From Paenibacillus_G sp049942825 (GTDB lineage: Bacteria; Bacillota; Bacilli; Paenibacillales; NBRC-103111): a stretch of DNA of 64,000 nucleotides. The position numbers and the translations under genes were made by a program. The DNA is taken from contig NZ_CP187970.1 in assembly GCF_049942825.1 (NCBI RefSeq), forward strand, positions 5,208,001-5,272,000, read 5' to 3'. Shown in pieces: positions 33,583 through 43,235 of the stretch. The notes beneath the pieces were generated by a model. The model made no database searches. It was not told where the DNA came from and saw only the letters and a list, made by a program, of their open reading frames with translations. Numbering within the stretch: position 1 is the stretch's first letter; each line of letters begins with the position of its first letter.

Positions 33583-35964
33583 TCAGCTTCCGCTGACTGT
33601 CACGCTCAGGCTGACGGGTTCCTTCAGCACCTCCGGCCGGCCGCTGCCGTCCATTAGCTGGGAGCCGGACTGCAGGATCAGCTGACTCTCGCCCGCCTGC
33701 AGCGCCTGAAGCTTCAGGGTGAGCAGGCCGAGGTCCTCTCCGCTTGCACCCGGCACCCGTCCTAGCTTCACGCCCGAGAACGAGGCTGTGCCCCCCGACA
33801 CCCTCCGGCCGAGCACCGCCCCGGCGGATTCCCTGCCGAAGCTGGAATCCAGCTCCGAGCTGACGAGCTTGAAGCGGGCCGGGTCATACTTCAGCCTGGC
33901 GAAAAAGCCATACACCTCGTCCGCCTGCGGAGCCCGGATCTTCAGCTCCACCACCGATCCGCGGGAGACCGGGCCCGGCTTTCTTGACAGGCTCAGCGGC
34001 TGCGCGGGCGCATAGACCGCGGTCGTCACGCTCACCTCGGGATTGCCGGTGCTCAGGCGGCCGGCGGCATCGCGCGCTTCCACCGAGAAGCGGTACGTCG
34101 TGGCCGGCTGCAGCCCCTCCACCCGGAACCGGGTCTCTCGGCCGCTGACGGTCCCCGCCAGCACGCCGTCCCGGTAGATCCGGTATTCGGCGATTCTGCC
34201 GCCGCCCCCGTACACCGCCGCGGTCACCTGCCCGCCGGCTGCCGCCGCCTCTTCCGCAAGGGATGCCGCACGCTGCGGCACCGGAGTCCCAACAGACGCC
34301 GGCTGCCACTTCAGCACCGCCGCATCATGGCGGATCTCCGGCGCGGTCAGCGTACCGCCTGACGGCCACTGGGGGCCTGCCTGCCCGCCGGCCGTCGTGC
34401 TCACCGCGAACAGCGTGTCGCCGAGCGCCTTATACCCCCGGCCCTCCAGCACCTTCAGCTTGCCCCGGTCGGAGCCCGCCTCACGCGGCGATGCCTCTCC
34501 CGGCTTCAGCTGCCAGAGGCGGCCGCCCCCGCGAAGATACAGTGTCCCGTCACCGCTGAGACCTGCAATCTCCGCTTGGGCGAGGGAAAGGGAAGACGTC
34601 ACGGGGGCTCCCTCCGGCGGGATCAGCACAGCCTGCAGGCCCTCTGCGCCCTCCACCAGGTACGCGGTCCAGCCGCCCGCGCTCTCGTATGCGAGATGGG
34701 GGGCCGCCCCGCCGGGCAGTCCGTCCGTCAGCTCCTTGAGGGTGCTGCCGTCATACTGCAGGAGCCGCTGACCCGAGAGGAACAGCACCTGCTCCCCGTC
34801 CGCCACCAGTCCCGCCGCCTCGCCTGCACCGCTGACTACCGGCTGTACGGAACCGTCGGCGGCCAAACGCGAGATCGTGCCGGCCGAGACAAAGAGCACA
34901 CCGCCGTCTTCTTCCAGCACGCCTTCCCGGTACAGCGAGCTGTCATAAGTGCGCAGCGAACCCGTGGAAGAATCGAGCACCGAACGGTTCACGCCATCCC
35001 CCTCGTCCAAGAGCAAGTAGCGGCCGCGGACTTCCGCCCGCTCGCCCGCGCCTTCCCGCACGAGGCTCAGCTTCCGCTCCTTCCAGGTGTAGACGCTGCC
35101 GGCTTCTAAGCCGGACGCCAGCACCACCGCCCCTTCCGGCGTCAGTGCGGCGAAGCCTGCCGACCCGAGACCGGCAGGAAACACGACGGTATCCGGACCG
35201 CCGCCCTCCTGGCGGAGGAACAGGTCCCCCGCAGCCCCACGGTAAAGAATCCGGCTGCGGTCATAATCGACGATCTCGCCGGGGATGCGCCCTCTCTCCT
35301 CGAGTACTCCCTCAGGCTCACGGTAGAGCAGGTGAAGCTCTTCGCTGAGCAGATTGTGCTGCTCGTCGAATACGTTCACCTGGTAATGAAGCTCAGGGCC
35401 GGAATCGGAAGGCAGCGCTAGGCTCTGGTTCACGTTCCCCTGGCCGCTGAAGGAAGCGATGATCTTCCCGTCCGGTGCAGACAGCCCCCCTTCGATCACT
35501 AGACTGTCGGGATCCTGGGGATAGCTATAGGGCGTCACCTGAGCCTGCATGGTACCGTCAGTAAGCGTTGTGCCCCCTGACGGGCTGACGAGAACATAAG
35601 GCTTAGGCACAAGGAAGAACGGCTGGGCAGCCTCCGACGCTCCTCCGGACGGGTCTTCCGCTTTCACAAGCAGAGTCTGCGGACCCTTGGAGAGTCCCCT
35701 GAGATCCAGCCGTCCCACCCAGGAGCACTGCTCTGCGCAGATGCGGACGAGGCCGATCCCGCGGTCGCCTACGCTGGCCGTCATCCGGCTGACCGTGCCG
35801 CTGTCCCGCACCTCGATCTCCAGAAGGGTATCCTGTCTTGTATCCGCATAGGGTGCGGCAATATCGGGAGCCGGCGGCACCTCGGCATACACGCTTGACG
35901 GCAGCAGCAGGAGCATGATCAGACCGCAGGCCATCACCCATCGATTGGTAGCCAATGTGTACAT
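33583..35964 (-). CDS. Secreted protein with fibronectin-III and C-terminal cohesin-like domain
   Basis: A 793-residue exported protein; the ATG at 35964 is preceded by GAGAGGACAGG and begins a signal peptide (VMACGLIMLLLLPSSVYAE). Residues of about 30-115 look like an immunoglobulin/bacterial Big-type domain. A long middle part (about 200-560) has repeated short blade-like strands (VFPAGLGSAGFAALTPEGAV, EQVLFLSGQRLLQYDGS) suggesting a propeller. A fibronectin-III domain (IAEYRIYRDGVLAGTV, FSVEARDAAGRLS) precedes the C-terminal cohesin-like fold (about 650-793: VVELKIRAPQADEVYGFFARLKYDPARFKL, ASFSGVKLG). Cohesins bind dockerins in cellulosomes; here it may bind another exported enzyme. Function is inferred. 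Confidence 0.75.
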   Translation of the reverse strand: MYTLATNRWVMACGLIMLLLLPSSVYAEVPPAPDIAAPYADTRQDTLLEIEVRDSGTVSRMTASVGDRGIGLVRICAEQCSWVGRLDLRGLSKGPQTLLVKAEDPSGGASEAAQPFFLVPKPYVLVSPSGGTTLTDGTMQAQVTPYSYPQDPDSLVIEGGLSAPDGKIIASFSGQGNVNQSLALPSDSGPELHYQVNVFDEQHNLLSEELHLLYREPEGVLEERGRIPGEIVDYDRSRILYRGAAGDLFLRQEGGGPDTVVFPAGLGSAGFAALTPEGAVVLASGLEAGSVYTWKERKLSLVREGAGERAEVRGRYLLLDEGDGVNRSVLDSSTGSLRTYDSSLYREGVLEEDGGVLFVSAGTISRLAADGSVQPVVSGAGEAAGLVADGEQVLFLSGQRLLQYDGSTLKELTDGLPGGAAPHLAYESAGGWTAYLVEGAEGLQAVLIPPEGAPVTSSLSLAQAEIAGLSGDGTLYLRGGGRLWQLKPGEASPREAGSDRGKLKVLEGRGYKALGDTLFAVSTTAGGQAGPQWPSGGTLTAPEIRHDAAVLKWQPASVGTPVPQRAASLAEEAAAAGGQVTAAVYGGGGRIAEYRIYRDGVLAGTVSGRETRFRVEGLQPATTYRFSVEARDAAGRLSTGNPEVSVTTAVYAPAQPLSLSRKPGPVSRGSVVELKIRAPQADEVYGFFARLKYDPARFKLVSSELDSSFGRESAGAVLGRRVSGGTASFSGVKLGRVPGASGEDLGLLTLKLQALQAGESQLILQSGSQLMDGSGRPEVLKEPVSLSVTVSGS

Positions 35965-36180
35965 AACACCTGTCCTCTCGTTTATGATACATACTGTATC
36001 TTTTTGTACGCCGCTTGCCGGCGGCGTGGGCCCGGTGAACCTCCCAGCGCTTGCAGGCTCCCTCCTCTCCTGTCTGTCCCCGCACCACCATCCTACAAGA
36101 AACCGCAGGGGAATAAGATATACTACTATAATTCGACACCTGCCAGCTTTTTCCTTCCGTCGCTGCTGCCGTATCCCAAC

Positions 36181-36210
36181 AAAAAATGACCGTCCGGATC
36201 TCCGGACGGC
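36181..36210 (-). terminator. Terminator of the PH-domain gene
   Basis: CCGTCCGGA-TC-TCCGGACGG is followed on the minus strand by TCATTTTTT, 15 bp beyond the stop at 36226. Confidence 0.88.
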
Positions 36211-36225
36211 CGACGTCATGTCCTT

Positions 36226-36840
36226 TTAATAATTGATATAACGCTCGTATACGAAGCCAAAATCCTTGACGCTGTACTGCTTCCGGGTTTCGACAAGCCA
36301 GTTGAAGGCATGCTGGTTGAGCTCTTTGAATCCGGTAACCAGGTCCCCCTCCGTCTTCGCCATCCGGCTCAGCGTGGAGGAAGTCATCTCTAGGCTCTGC
36401 TGGGCGAATCCGAGGGTCACTTCATTCTCCCGTGTAATCTCCGAAATTTTGAGCAGCGCCTTGTACAGGTCCTTAAGCTCCTCCAGGAACTTCTTGTTAA
36501 CATCGATGGAATAAGCCGTGCTGCCCATTGTGAACTTGATCTCGACATCCAGGTCGACGGTGCCGGCGGTCTCCAGCGATACGTTCGAGATCGGATAGGC
36601 TGCGTAGGGGAACCGGCGCAGCGTGCGCTTCTTGCTCGCCGCCGAAGTACCGTCGAGATGAATCAGCGCCTGGTTCGTGAAGCAGTATTCGTCGGATTTG
36701 GATTTGATCAAAAAATAGATTTTCTCCTGGTCCTCATGCATCACGTAATCGTCCGCATCCACCTTATCATAATTCTCCGGACGGATTACGCTTCCCACAT
36801 CACTAAGTCCCAGAATGTCTGCCGCTACCTTACCGAACAT
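36226..36840 (-). CDS. PH-domain protein with YvbH-like oligomerisation domain
   Basis: A 204-residue cytoplasmic protein. The start at 36840 is favoured by GGAGATGAG. Residues of about 45-125 form a bacterial PH domain (KIYFLIKSKSDEYCFTNQALIHLDG, FPYAAYPISNVSLETAGTVDLDVEIKFTMG). The helical C-terminal half (FLEELKDLYKALLKISEITREN and onward) matches the YvbH-type oligomerisation domain known from B. subtilis YvbH. Its function is not established; assembly at the membrane has been suggested for the family. A terminator follows directly. Confidence 0.8.
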   Translation of the reverse strand: MFGKVAADILGLSDVGSVIRPENYDKVDADDYVMHEDQEKIYFLIKSKSDEYCFTNQALIHLDGTSAASKKRTLRRFPYAAYPISNVSLETAGTVDLDVEIKFTMGSTAYSIDVNKKFLEELKDLYKALLKISEITRENEVTLGFAQQSLEMTSSTLSRMAKTEGDLVTGFKELNQHAFNWLVETRKQYSVKDFGFVYERYINY

Positions 36841-37259
36841 TCGTCTCATCTCCCGTTATGGCATGTTTGGCTGTCTCTGCCATTATACCAGAAGATTGGC
36901 AAAGTGCACCCGCTCCCTCCTCTGCCAGCCTAGGTAGGTTGACAGACGAGCTTGCGGCGGTCCGGTGCCTGGGGCGGCTGCTCGAGCCATTGTGCGTAAT
37001 GCAATTCACACCCGAACACCTCCCATTTCTACAGGAGATATTTGGCTTGGATGCCGGGAAAATATCCAGTCTCTCCTTCCTTATCCATGCCTGGCGGCAG
37101 CCCTTACACGGCTTCCGTACTCCAAGTCGCCAGCGGGACCAGCGCCGGTTCGAACAGCATCTAAAGGCAGCCCTTTCCCCGTTACAACGCAAACAAAGCT
37201 GCCCGCAGAGGCAGCTTTGTTTGCGGCTGGCGGGGCGTGTGCCGCCGCATAGTTTCGGC
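36841..37259. other. 420-bp gap between two minus-strand genes
   Basis: No gene was found apart from the large hairpin at 37188-37225. The stretch near 36900-37180 is GC-rich and holds no clear promoter or repeat. Confidence 0.4.
37188..37225 (-). terminator. Terminator of the lipoprotein gene at 37260
   Basis: A 16-bp perfect inverted repeat (CGCAAACAAAGCTGCC and its complement, 6-base loop) just after the stop. The T-rich part lies within the stem (GCTTTGTTTG), as in many Firmicute terminators. Confidence 0.8.
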
Positions 37260-37820
37260 TTATTGAAGCAGCGGAGTTTCCAAGTGCAGCTCCATCGTCG
37301 TCCCGTCCGAACGGAGGAAGCCCCCGGGCAGCTCGGCCTCCTGCACCGCATCGCTGCCTACGAACGCTCCGATCTTCTCCTCCACCGCGTTCGAGGGGGA
37401 AAAGACGTTCGCGATGCGGATGATCGTCTTGGCTGCGGCCGCATCGTTCGAAGCGGACGTGAGATCGAGCACCAGCGAGTTGCCGCTGACCCCGACCAGC
37501 CCGCTGAAGCCTTGTCCTGAGGAGAACGCAATGCCGTTCTCGCGGTAGCTCACATCGAATTTCAGCTCCTCCAGAAGCGAGATCAGCTTGGAAGCCCCCT
37601 GCACGACCTGCGCGTTCACCGCATCGAGCGTGGCGACCGCGGCACCGACCGACTCCTTCAGCTCTTGCAGCCCGGATACCGCACTTGTCACTCCATCCGT
37701 CAGCTCCGTCAGCCTGCTCCCCGCGTCCCCCGCCGAGCAGCCGGCCACAGCCAGGGCCAGCAGAAGCGCTGCCGACACCTTCCGTACGGCATTGGCCCTG
37801 TGTCTTCTTCTCTTGTTCAT
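37260..37820 (-). CDS. Hypothetical lipoprotein
   Basis: A 186-residue lipoprotein with no recognised family. A basic start (MNKRRRHRANAVRK) leads into a hydrophobic stretch and the lipobox LAVAGCS (Cys at about 28). Residues of about 35-85 are predicted to be helical with heptad-like spacing (LTDGVTSAVSGLQELKESVG, AQVVQGASKLISLLEELK), then a beta-rich domain ends in DGTTMELHLETPLLQ. It should sit on the outer face of the membrane. GGGGAG precedes the ATG. It lies upstream of the PH-domain gene and downstream of the PL8 gene; each has its own terminator. Confidence 0.7.
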   Translation of the reverse strand: MNKRRRHRANAVRKVSAALLLALAVAGCSAGDAGSRLTELTDGVTSAVSGLQELKESVGAAVATLDAVNAQVVQGASKLISLLEELKFDVSYRENGIAFSSGQGFSGLVGVSGNSLVLDLTSASNDAAAAKTIIRIANVFSPSNAVEEKIGAFVGSDAVQEAELPGGFLRSDGTTMELHLETPLLQ

Positions 37821-37889
37821 CGGGTCGACTCCCCTTTACTATTCTTGTATGACCATACCATACGCAGATACAGCCCCGCGGTTTTGGGC

Positions 37890-37925
37890 AAAAAATAAAA
37901 GGCGGGAATCGCTGGATTCCCGCCC
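37890..37925 (-). terminator. Terminator of the PL8 gene
   Basis: GGCGGGAATC-GCTG-GATTCCCGCC followed on the minus strand by TTTTATTTTTT, directly after the stop. Confidence 0.9.
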
Positions 37926-37939
37926 TTGTCCGTTCCCTC

Positions 37940-40912
37940 TCACTTGGAGCTGTAGATCCGGTGAATGAGCACCGCCGTCTCCGCACGCGTGGCCGTAGCC
38001 TGCGGCTTGAGAAGTGTGCCGTCGCCTTCCACGACCTTGTTCTTGATGAGCGTCGCCACACTGTCGGCAGCGTAGGCTGCGACCTGGCCGCGGTCTGTGA
38101 ACCCGCCGAGATCTTCAGCGGTTCCCGGCTCGAGTGTCCGTCCGGCTGCCTTGAGCGCCCGGGAGATCAGCACCATCATATCCTGCCTGGAGATGGCCTG
38201 CTTCGGTTTGAACGTGCCGTCCGCTCCGCCTTCAGCAATCCCGAGCCGCTTCGCGATCCCCACCGCCTGCGCATAGTACGAGGCCGAGGACACATCGGTA
38301 AAGGACATGTCAGGCTCCGCCTTCAGCCCGAGTGCGCGGACGAGCAGCACGATAAAATCGGACCGCGTCACATTGGCGCCGGGCGAGAACGTATTCGCCC
38401 CGGTGCCGTTCACGATGCCTTTGGCGGCGAGCTCGTTGATCTGCTCGCCGGCCCAGGCATAGCCGCCCGTATCCTTGAAGGAGATGGCGCTGGCCGGGAG
38501 CGTAAACTTCGCCTGCATGACGGCACCGAGGGAATCAGTGGCATTGACGGTCAGCTTGATCGTCGGATTCGTCTGCGTCACCGTGATGCGCGGGTCTGCG
38601 CTGACCGTAGTAACACCCTGACGGTCGAGCTCGACTTCAATGATGCCATCCGCGCTGCGCGACGGATCGGAGATGCTGATCGTCAGTTCCTTGCCCTGGG
38701 TCTGCGTCATGACGGCGGCACGCTTGTTAACCGTAATGCCACCGGCCGTCGCCGCTCCGTCATTCCAGAAGAGAGCTGCCGTCGTTCCGCTGCCGTTCTC
38801 GTGAACCGCATGGACGGCACTGTTGTTCGCAATGACCCGGATCTCCGGGCTGGCCGCATACGCAGCCGTCTCCGCGGCCGATTTGTTCGGCAGCAGCACG
38901 TACTGGTACGATGCCCCTGCCGGATTCGCACCGTGGTCGAACCACAGGGTAAGGTAATTGCGCGTATGCTCCGGATTCCCCGGGGGAGCCTGCAGCACGT
39001 TGAGCGTGCCCCATTTGCCCTTGCGGGACTCCCGCAGGCCGTTCAGATTCGCGTTACCCTCAGGGAAGTAATAGCCGACGTCAGAGCCTTCCACATTGCC
39101 GGCCTGATGCGCCCACTGGACGCCGGGCATCGTCTCGGACCAGCCGAGAGAGGACGGCTTGGCGGAGCCGTTGACCGTCAGCGTGTTGCTGCCGGACTCG
39201 TTCAGCTTCCGGTTGTCGATGATCGTCTCGACCGGATTGTTGTCCGCAGAGCTGATATCGGAGCCGAGCGCGACCACCTCATCGTCGAACATGAACCACG
39301 ACTTCTTCGCCGTAAGCGTCGGGTCAAACGGAGAGACGAGCTCCATGCCGGCTGCGCCGAACGTGCCGTTCGACACGCCGCCGACCCAATCCTTCGTGTT
39401 CGTGAAGCCCTGCTGGTCTCCGGCCTTGAGCGTCTTCTGCGTCACCGTCGTTCCCGGGAGCCGGTACGGATTGACCGTGGCCCAGAATTCGTCGGCGTAC
39501 TGGGTATCGTCGTTATTGTAGAGATAGGTCATCCCGCTGCCGGTATACCAGCCCCGGAGGTTCTCCGGATTCGCCTCATAGTTGGCGATCCGCTTGGAGA
39601 ACATGCTCAGTCCCAGCGCGAAGCCCGGACGGTGGTGGACGACACGCGCCATCTGGTTGAACACCTTATTCTGGACGAGCTCGCCCCGCGGCTTCACCGA
39701 ATCGTGGCCTACCGTAGCCTTGGCCAGCACGAGCATGTTGATCGTAGCCACGTCATAGAAGCTCGGATCGTTCATGACCCAGTACTTGATCATGCTCTTG
39801 TACGCCGCCGCATGCTCGACCGGAGCCACCTGCGACAGGCGCATGATGCCCATGATCAGCTTGTGGCCGGCCACATCGTCCTGGAAGTAATAACGGGAGA
39901 TTTCGCGGCCGCGGACCATGTCCATCAGCTGGCCGTCCTTGTAGACGAACGGCTCGAACGAATCGTACACCCACTGCCACACGTTGACGCTGTCGGGATC
40001 CTTCACTTCCCACTCCGTACCCTTCAGCAGGTACATGAGACCCGCCAGCTCCTGGAGGAACGAGTTTCCGTAGCCGCCGTTATAGGCGAACTCCCCGTGC
40101 TGGACGAACGAGCCGTCGGCATAGAACCCGTCGACGGAGGTGACGTATTTGAACACGCTCTTCTCCCCGTTATGGCCGTCCGTCAGATCGCTGAGCCCGT
40201 CGCGGCCCATAACCAGCTTCGCGGTGTTCCCGTCGAGAATGCCCCGTACGGCATGCACCTTGGCCCGCCATACGCGGTTCGCTCCCCAGTACTCGTATCC
40301 GACTCCCGCCTGGTTCGGCGAGTGGTGGTCGATCGCGGCGATCCACTTGGCCCGCTGCTCCGGCGTCAGGTCGTTATACATGAGAACGATGGTGTCCTCC
40401 AGCCGCAGCGGCGATCCGATCTCCCAGTCCCACCAGTTCCCATAGGCCTTGCGGACCGTGTACCGGTTGTCGCCCATCCACTCGAGGCCGCGGATGATGT
40501 CGGCCTTGAGCGCCGCATTGTTCTCCAGTGAGCCGCCCTTTGTCGAATAGGCCAGCGCCATGGACTTCAGGCGGTCATAGCCTTCGGTAATCTCGGCCGA
40601 CGCCCCGTTGTTCTTGAGGTCGGTCCAGATGCACTTGCAGTCCGTACTGGCCGCATCCTTCTGCATCGTGTCCCAATACCCCGACTTCTTGTCGTTCGAC
40701 ACTTCGCTGTCGATCATCTGAATCCGCCTGGCGATATCGGGATCCTTCGGGTCGTAGTTCGTCCCGCCGGTCATGGTCTCCTTCCACTTCGTCCTCATTC
40801 GGCCGAACGTATCTTCCGCCGCGGCATTGCCGCCCGTGAGGGATTCACAGGAGACAAGCAGCAGCGAGGTCAGTGTAAGCATGCAGACCCACTTTTTTGT
40901 CTTTCCACTCAA
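37940..40912 (-). CDS. Polysaccharide lyase family 8 (xanthan/hyaluronate/chondroitin lyase-like) with three SLH motifs
   Basis: About 990 residues. I use the TTG at 40912 because GGGAG lies 7 bases upstream; an ATG at 40930 lacks a site. A hydrophobic start ends in LLLVSCES, which fits a lipobox. The alpha-toroid catalytic domain (about 40-400) holds the PL8 residues Asn212 (YWGANRVWRA), His272 and Tyr281 (FVQHGEFAYNGGYG, nine apart as in known members) and the Arg/Glu site MVRGREISR. Beta-sandwich domains follow to about 810. Three SLH motifs end the protein (ITELAAKGIVNG-like, SFTDVSSASYYAQAVGIAKRLG, FTDRGQVAAYAADSVATLI). It cleaves acidic polysaccharide at the cell surface; which one is unknown. 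Confidence 0.9.
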   Translation of the reverse strand: MSGKTKKWVCMLTLTSLLLVSCESLTGGNAAAEDTFGRMRTKWKETMTGGTNYDPKDPDIARRIQMIDSEVSNDKKSGYWDTMQKDAASTDCKCIWTDLKNNGASAEITEGYDRLKSMALAYSTKGGSLENNAALKADIIRGLEWMGDNRYTVRKAYGNWWDWEIGSPLRLEDTIVLMYNDLTPEQRAKWIAAIDHHSPNQAGVGYEYWGANRVWRAKVHAVRGILDGNTAKLVMGRDGLSDLTDGHNGEKSVFKYVTSVDGFYADGSFVQHGEFAYNGGYGNSFLQELAGLMYLLKGTEWEVKDPDSVNVWQWVYDSFEPFVYKDGQLMDMVRGREISRYYFQDDVAGHKLIMGIMRLSQVAPVEHAAAYKSMIKYWVMNDPSFYDVATINMLVLAKATVGHDSVKPRGELVQNKVFNQMARVVHHRPGFALGLSMFSKRIANYEANPENLRGWYTGSGMTYLYNNDDTQYADEFWATVNPYRLPGTTVTQKTLKAGDQQGFTNTKDWVGGVSNGTFGAAGMELVSPFDPTLTAKKSWFMFDDEVVALGSDISSADNNPVETIIDNRKLNESGSNTLTVNGSAKPSSLGWSETMPGVQWAHQAGNVEGSDVGYYFPEGNANLNGLRESRKGKWGTLNVLQAPPGNPEHTRNYLTLWFDHGANPAGASYQYVLLPNKSAAETAAYAASPEIRVIANNSAVHAVHENGSGTTAALFWNDGAATAGGITVNKRAAVMTQTQGKELTISISDPSRSADGIIEVELDRQGVTTVSADPRITVTQTNPTIKLTVNATDSLGAVMQAKFTLPASAISFKDTGGYAWAGEQINELAAKGIVNGTGANTFSPGANVTRSDFIVLLVRALGLKAEPDMSFTDVSSASYYAQAVGIAKRLGIAEGGADGTFKPKQAISRQDMMVLISRALKAAGRTLEPGTAEDLGGFTDRGQVAAYAADSVATLIKNKVVEGDGTLLKPQATATRAETAVLIHRIYSSK

Positions 40913-41023
40913 TAGGAACACTCCCACCATCCGATAGTTTTCTCTTCTCTCTTTTGCCATTCTCGTACCTCGGCTGTCTGCCCCCTTGCTGTCCGGCAGG
41001 ACCTTCTCCCCTCCGGTTCCCTC

Positions 41024-41046
41024 ACTATACCGATACAATTCGTATC
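41024..41046 (-). promoter_or_regulatory. TATAGT box with flanking palindrome upstream of the PL8 gene
   Basis: On the minus strand the dyad GATAC-GAATT-GTATC (41032-41046) sits directly before TATAGT (41029-41024), about 110 bp ahead of the start. The layout suggests an operator over the core promoter, but no strong -35 is visible. Confidence 0.35.
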
Positions 41047-41850
41047 TTCGCGGACGGATTAGTCCCGCTGACCGTGCCTGAAGACACAGGCCTCAACCGC
41101 CGGCAGCCGCATACGAACAAGCCGCGCTGACGAAGCCGGGTCTTGAGAGCTTCCATACAGGAAAAAAAAACGCTAGGATCCTTTACTATTAGGCATAAGG
41201 ATTTAACAGATGCGGGGGGATAAGAAAAAGCCGGAGGCAGCGGATCAGCCGGAGCGCTTAACGCAGCGGCGGCATCCGCAGACATGCGGAAGTCGATCGT
41301 ACGATGCATATGCCGCCCGAGGGGCATAACGGCCGATCGGCCTGTTTCTCCCATTGTAGTTGAAAGAAACTCTTTCTTGCAAGTTTATTTGCAGGAAAAT
41401 GACAAAAAGAACCGGAAGCAGCGCAGATCCGCGGAGCAGGACACCCGGCCGGGGCTCCGGTCACGGGGGATCCTGACGCTTATGCGATTCATGGTTCTTC
41501 TCATCCCGCTTGGGGTTCTAACCTTTTTTATCTCTGTCTCTCTATAAAAATCAGCTTATCAGCGTATTGTGACGTGAACATGAACGGAAGCTGAAAATAA
41601 GCTGAAAGTCCCACGTGCGGCACCGGGCGGTCCCGGGAATCGATATCGCGCTTCCAACTCCCTGCATGCCGCCGGAATTTGGTTCGGGGCCCCTCTTGTG
41701 GGATAATGAGGAAGACAGCCCGCTGCTGCTGCTGCGCCAGATCTGCCCCATTAGGCTCAAAAGGCGGGCGGAGACCGCTGCAATCTGCGCCAGGGGCTGC
41801 CGGTAAGCCCATCATATGGATATCACGATAAAGGATAGGAGGACTTTCCC
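41047..41850. other. Divergent region between PL8 and P450 genes
   Basis: About 800 bp between divergent genes. Apart from the possible small gene at 41389 no gene is supported. GGAAAAAAAAACGC near 41160 is an A-tract that may bend DNA. The P450 gene's promoter was not identified with confidence. Confidence 0.4.
41389..41547 (+). CDS. Possible small membrane protein (52 aa)
   Basis: Frame open from TTG at 41389 (other in-frame starts exist upstream) to TAA at 41545. The predicted product begins with a strongly basic, Gln/Arg-rich part (QENDKKNRKQRRSAEQ) and ends in one hydrophobic helix (LMRFMVLLIPLGVLTFFISVSL), the profile of a small tail-anchored peptide. There is no clear ribosome site, and the family is not recognised, so it may be non-coding. 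Confidence 0.3.
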   Translation: MQENDKKNRKQRRSAEQDTRPGLRSRGILTLMRFMVLLIPLGVLTFFISVSL

Positions 41851-43035
41851 ATGATTCCCTTTTTGACGCCCGAAATATTGCGCAACCCTTATCCGATCTA
41901 CGAGATGATGCGGGCTAGCCAGCCTGTCATGTATATGGAGCCGATGCAGTTCTGGTCCGTGTTCCGCTTCGACCACGTGCGCACCGTGCTGTCCGACTCC
42001 GCCCGGTTCTCTTCGGCCGGCGGGCGTCCCCCGGCCTCAGCCGGTGCCGCCGCAGGCCAGCGGGACGGCTTCTCCCTGATCACGACCGATCCCCCACGCC
42101 ATACCCAGCTGCGCTCTCTGGTCAACCAGGCGTTCACGCCGAAGGCGGTCGCCGCTCTGGAGCCCCGCATCGCCGAGCTGACCCATGAGCTGCTGGACCG
42201 CGTGGCGGACTCCGGGGAGATCGACCTCATCGGGGACTTCGCCTATCCGCTCCCGGTCATCGTCATCGCCGAGCTGCTCGGCATCCCTAGCGGAGACCGC
42301 GACCGATTCAAGCATTGGTCGGATGAGGTGGTGGCCTCGGCCGATACCATCCTCGGCGGCTCGGCATCCGGCTCCCTGCAGGCTCACCGGGAGATGAACG
42401 AATACTTCTCAGGCATCATCGCCGAGCGCCGAAGGGCGCCGAAGGACGATCTCATCTCCGCCCTGATCGCCGCCGAAGAAGGGGAATTCCACCTCTCGGA
42501 GGGGGATATCCTCTCCTTCTGTGCGCTTCTTCTGGTCGCCGGCAACGAGACGACGACGAACCTGATCGGCAACGCCGTGCTGACGCTGCTCGAGCACCCG
42601 GAGGAGCTGGCGAAGCTGCGCAGCCGGCCGGAGCTCCTGCCGTCCGCCATCGAAGAAGTGCTGCGCTTCCGCTCGCCTGTCCAGGCGATGTTCCGCACGG
42701 CTTCCGAAGATGTCGACATCGGGGGGCAGGTGATTCCGGCCGGCTCCCGCGTCGTCGCCTGGATCGGCTCGGCGAACCGCGACGAGGAGAAGTTCCCGGA
42801 CGCCGCCCGCTTCGATATCGAGCGGACGCCGAACGGGCACATCGCCTTCGGCCACGGCATCCACTTCTGCCTCGGCGCGCCGCTCGCCCGCCTCGAAGCG
42901 AAGGTCGCCTTGGCGGCTGTGCTGGAGCGGCTGCCGGAGCTTGCCCGCGTCAATGACGAGCCGCTCCCGCCGGCGCGCGGGTTCATCGTCCACGGCGTGA
43001 GCACGATGCCGCTGCGTTTCCGGCCGCAGGGATAG
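41851..43035 (+). CDS. Cytochrome P450 (CYP107/109-like)
   Basis: A 394-residue haem monooxygenase with AGGAGG before its ATG. All family motifs are present: the I-helix AGNETTTN (oxygen activation), the K-helix ExxR in IEEVLRFRSP, and the haem loop FGHGIHFCLGAPLAR with the thiolate Cys340. N-terminal DPPRHTQLRSLVNQAFTP is the C-helix haem contact. It has no membrane anchor, so it needs a separate ferredoxin or flavodoxin partner, none of which is nearby. It resembles bacterial P450s that act on fatty acids, steroids or polyketides; the substrate is unknown. Confidence 0.95.
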   Translation: MIPFLTPEILRNPYPIYEMMRASQPVMYMEPMQFWSVFRFDHVRTVLSDSARFSSAGGRPPASAGAAAGQRDGFSLITTDPPRHTQLRSLVNQAFTPKAVAALEPRIAELTHELLDRVADSGEIDLIGDFAYPLPVIVIAELLGIPSGDRDRFKHWSDEVVASADTILGGSASGSLQAHREMNEYFSGIIAERRRAPKDDLISALIAAEEGEFHLSEGDILSFCALLLVAGNETTTNLIGNAVLTLLEHPEELAKLRSRPELLPSAIEEVLRFRSPVQAMFRTASEDVDIGGQVIPAGSRVVAWIGSANRDEEKFPDAARFDIERTPNGHIAFGHGIHFCLGAPLARLEAKVALAAVLERLPELARVNDEPLPPARGFIVHGVSTMPLRFRPQG

Positions 43036-43235
43036 CCGCTGACCGGGACAAGCGGCACTGGATCCGGCTTGACGGCAGCCGGGACCGCAGGAATGCCGGC
43101 ATGTCCGGCATCGGCAGGTCCTCGCCGGCGTTCAGCAGCCCACCCTGCCGGAGGACCGCGCGGGCATAGTGTAGGCCTCCAGCCGGATGGGCTGAGGCCT
43201 GCATTCATTGCGATCGGCAGAACATGGGACATACC

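Noticed and set aside
37961..40531. 856-codon open frame on the plus strand over the PL8 gene
   Set aside because: Antisense shadow of a well-supported enzyme with correct catalytic residues.
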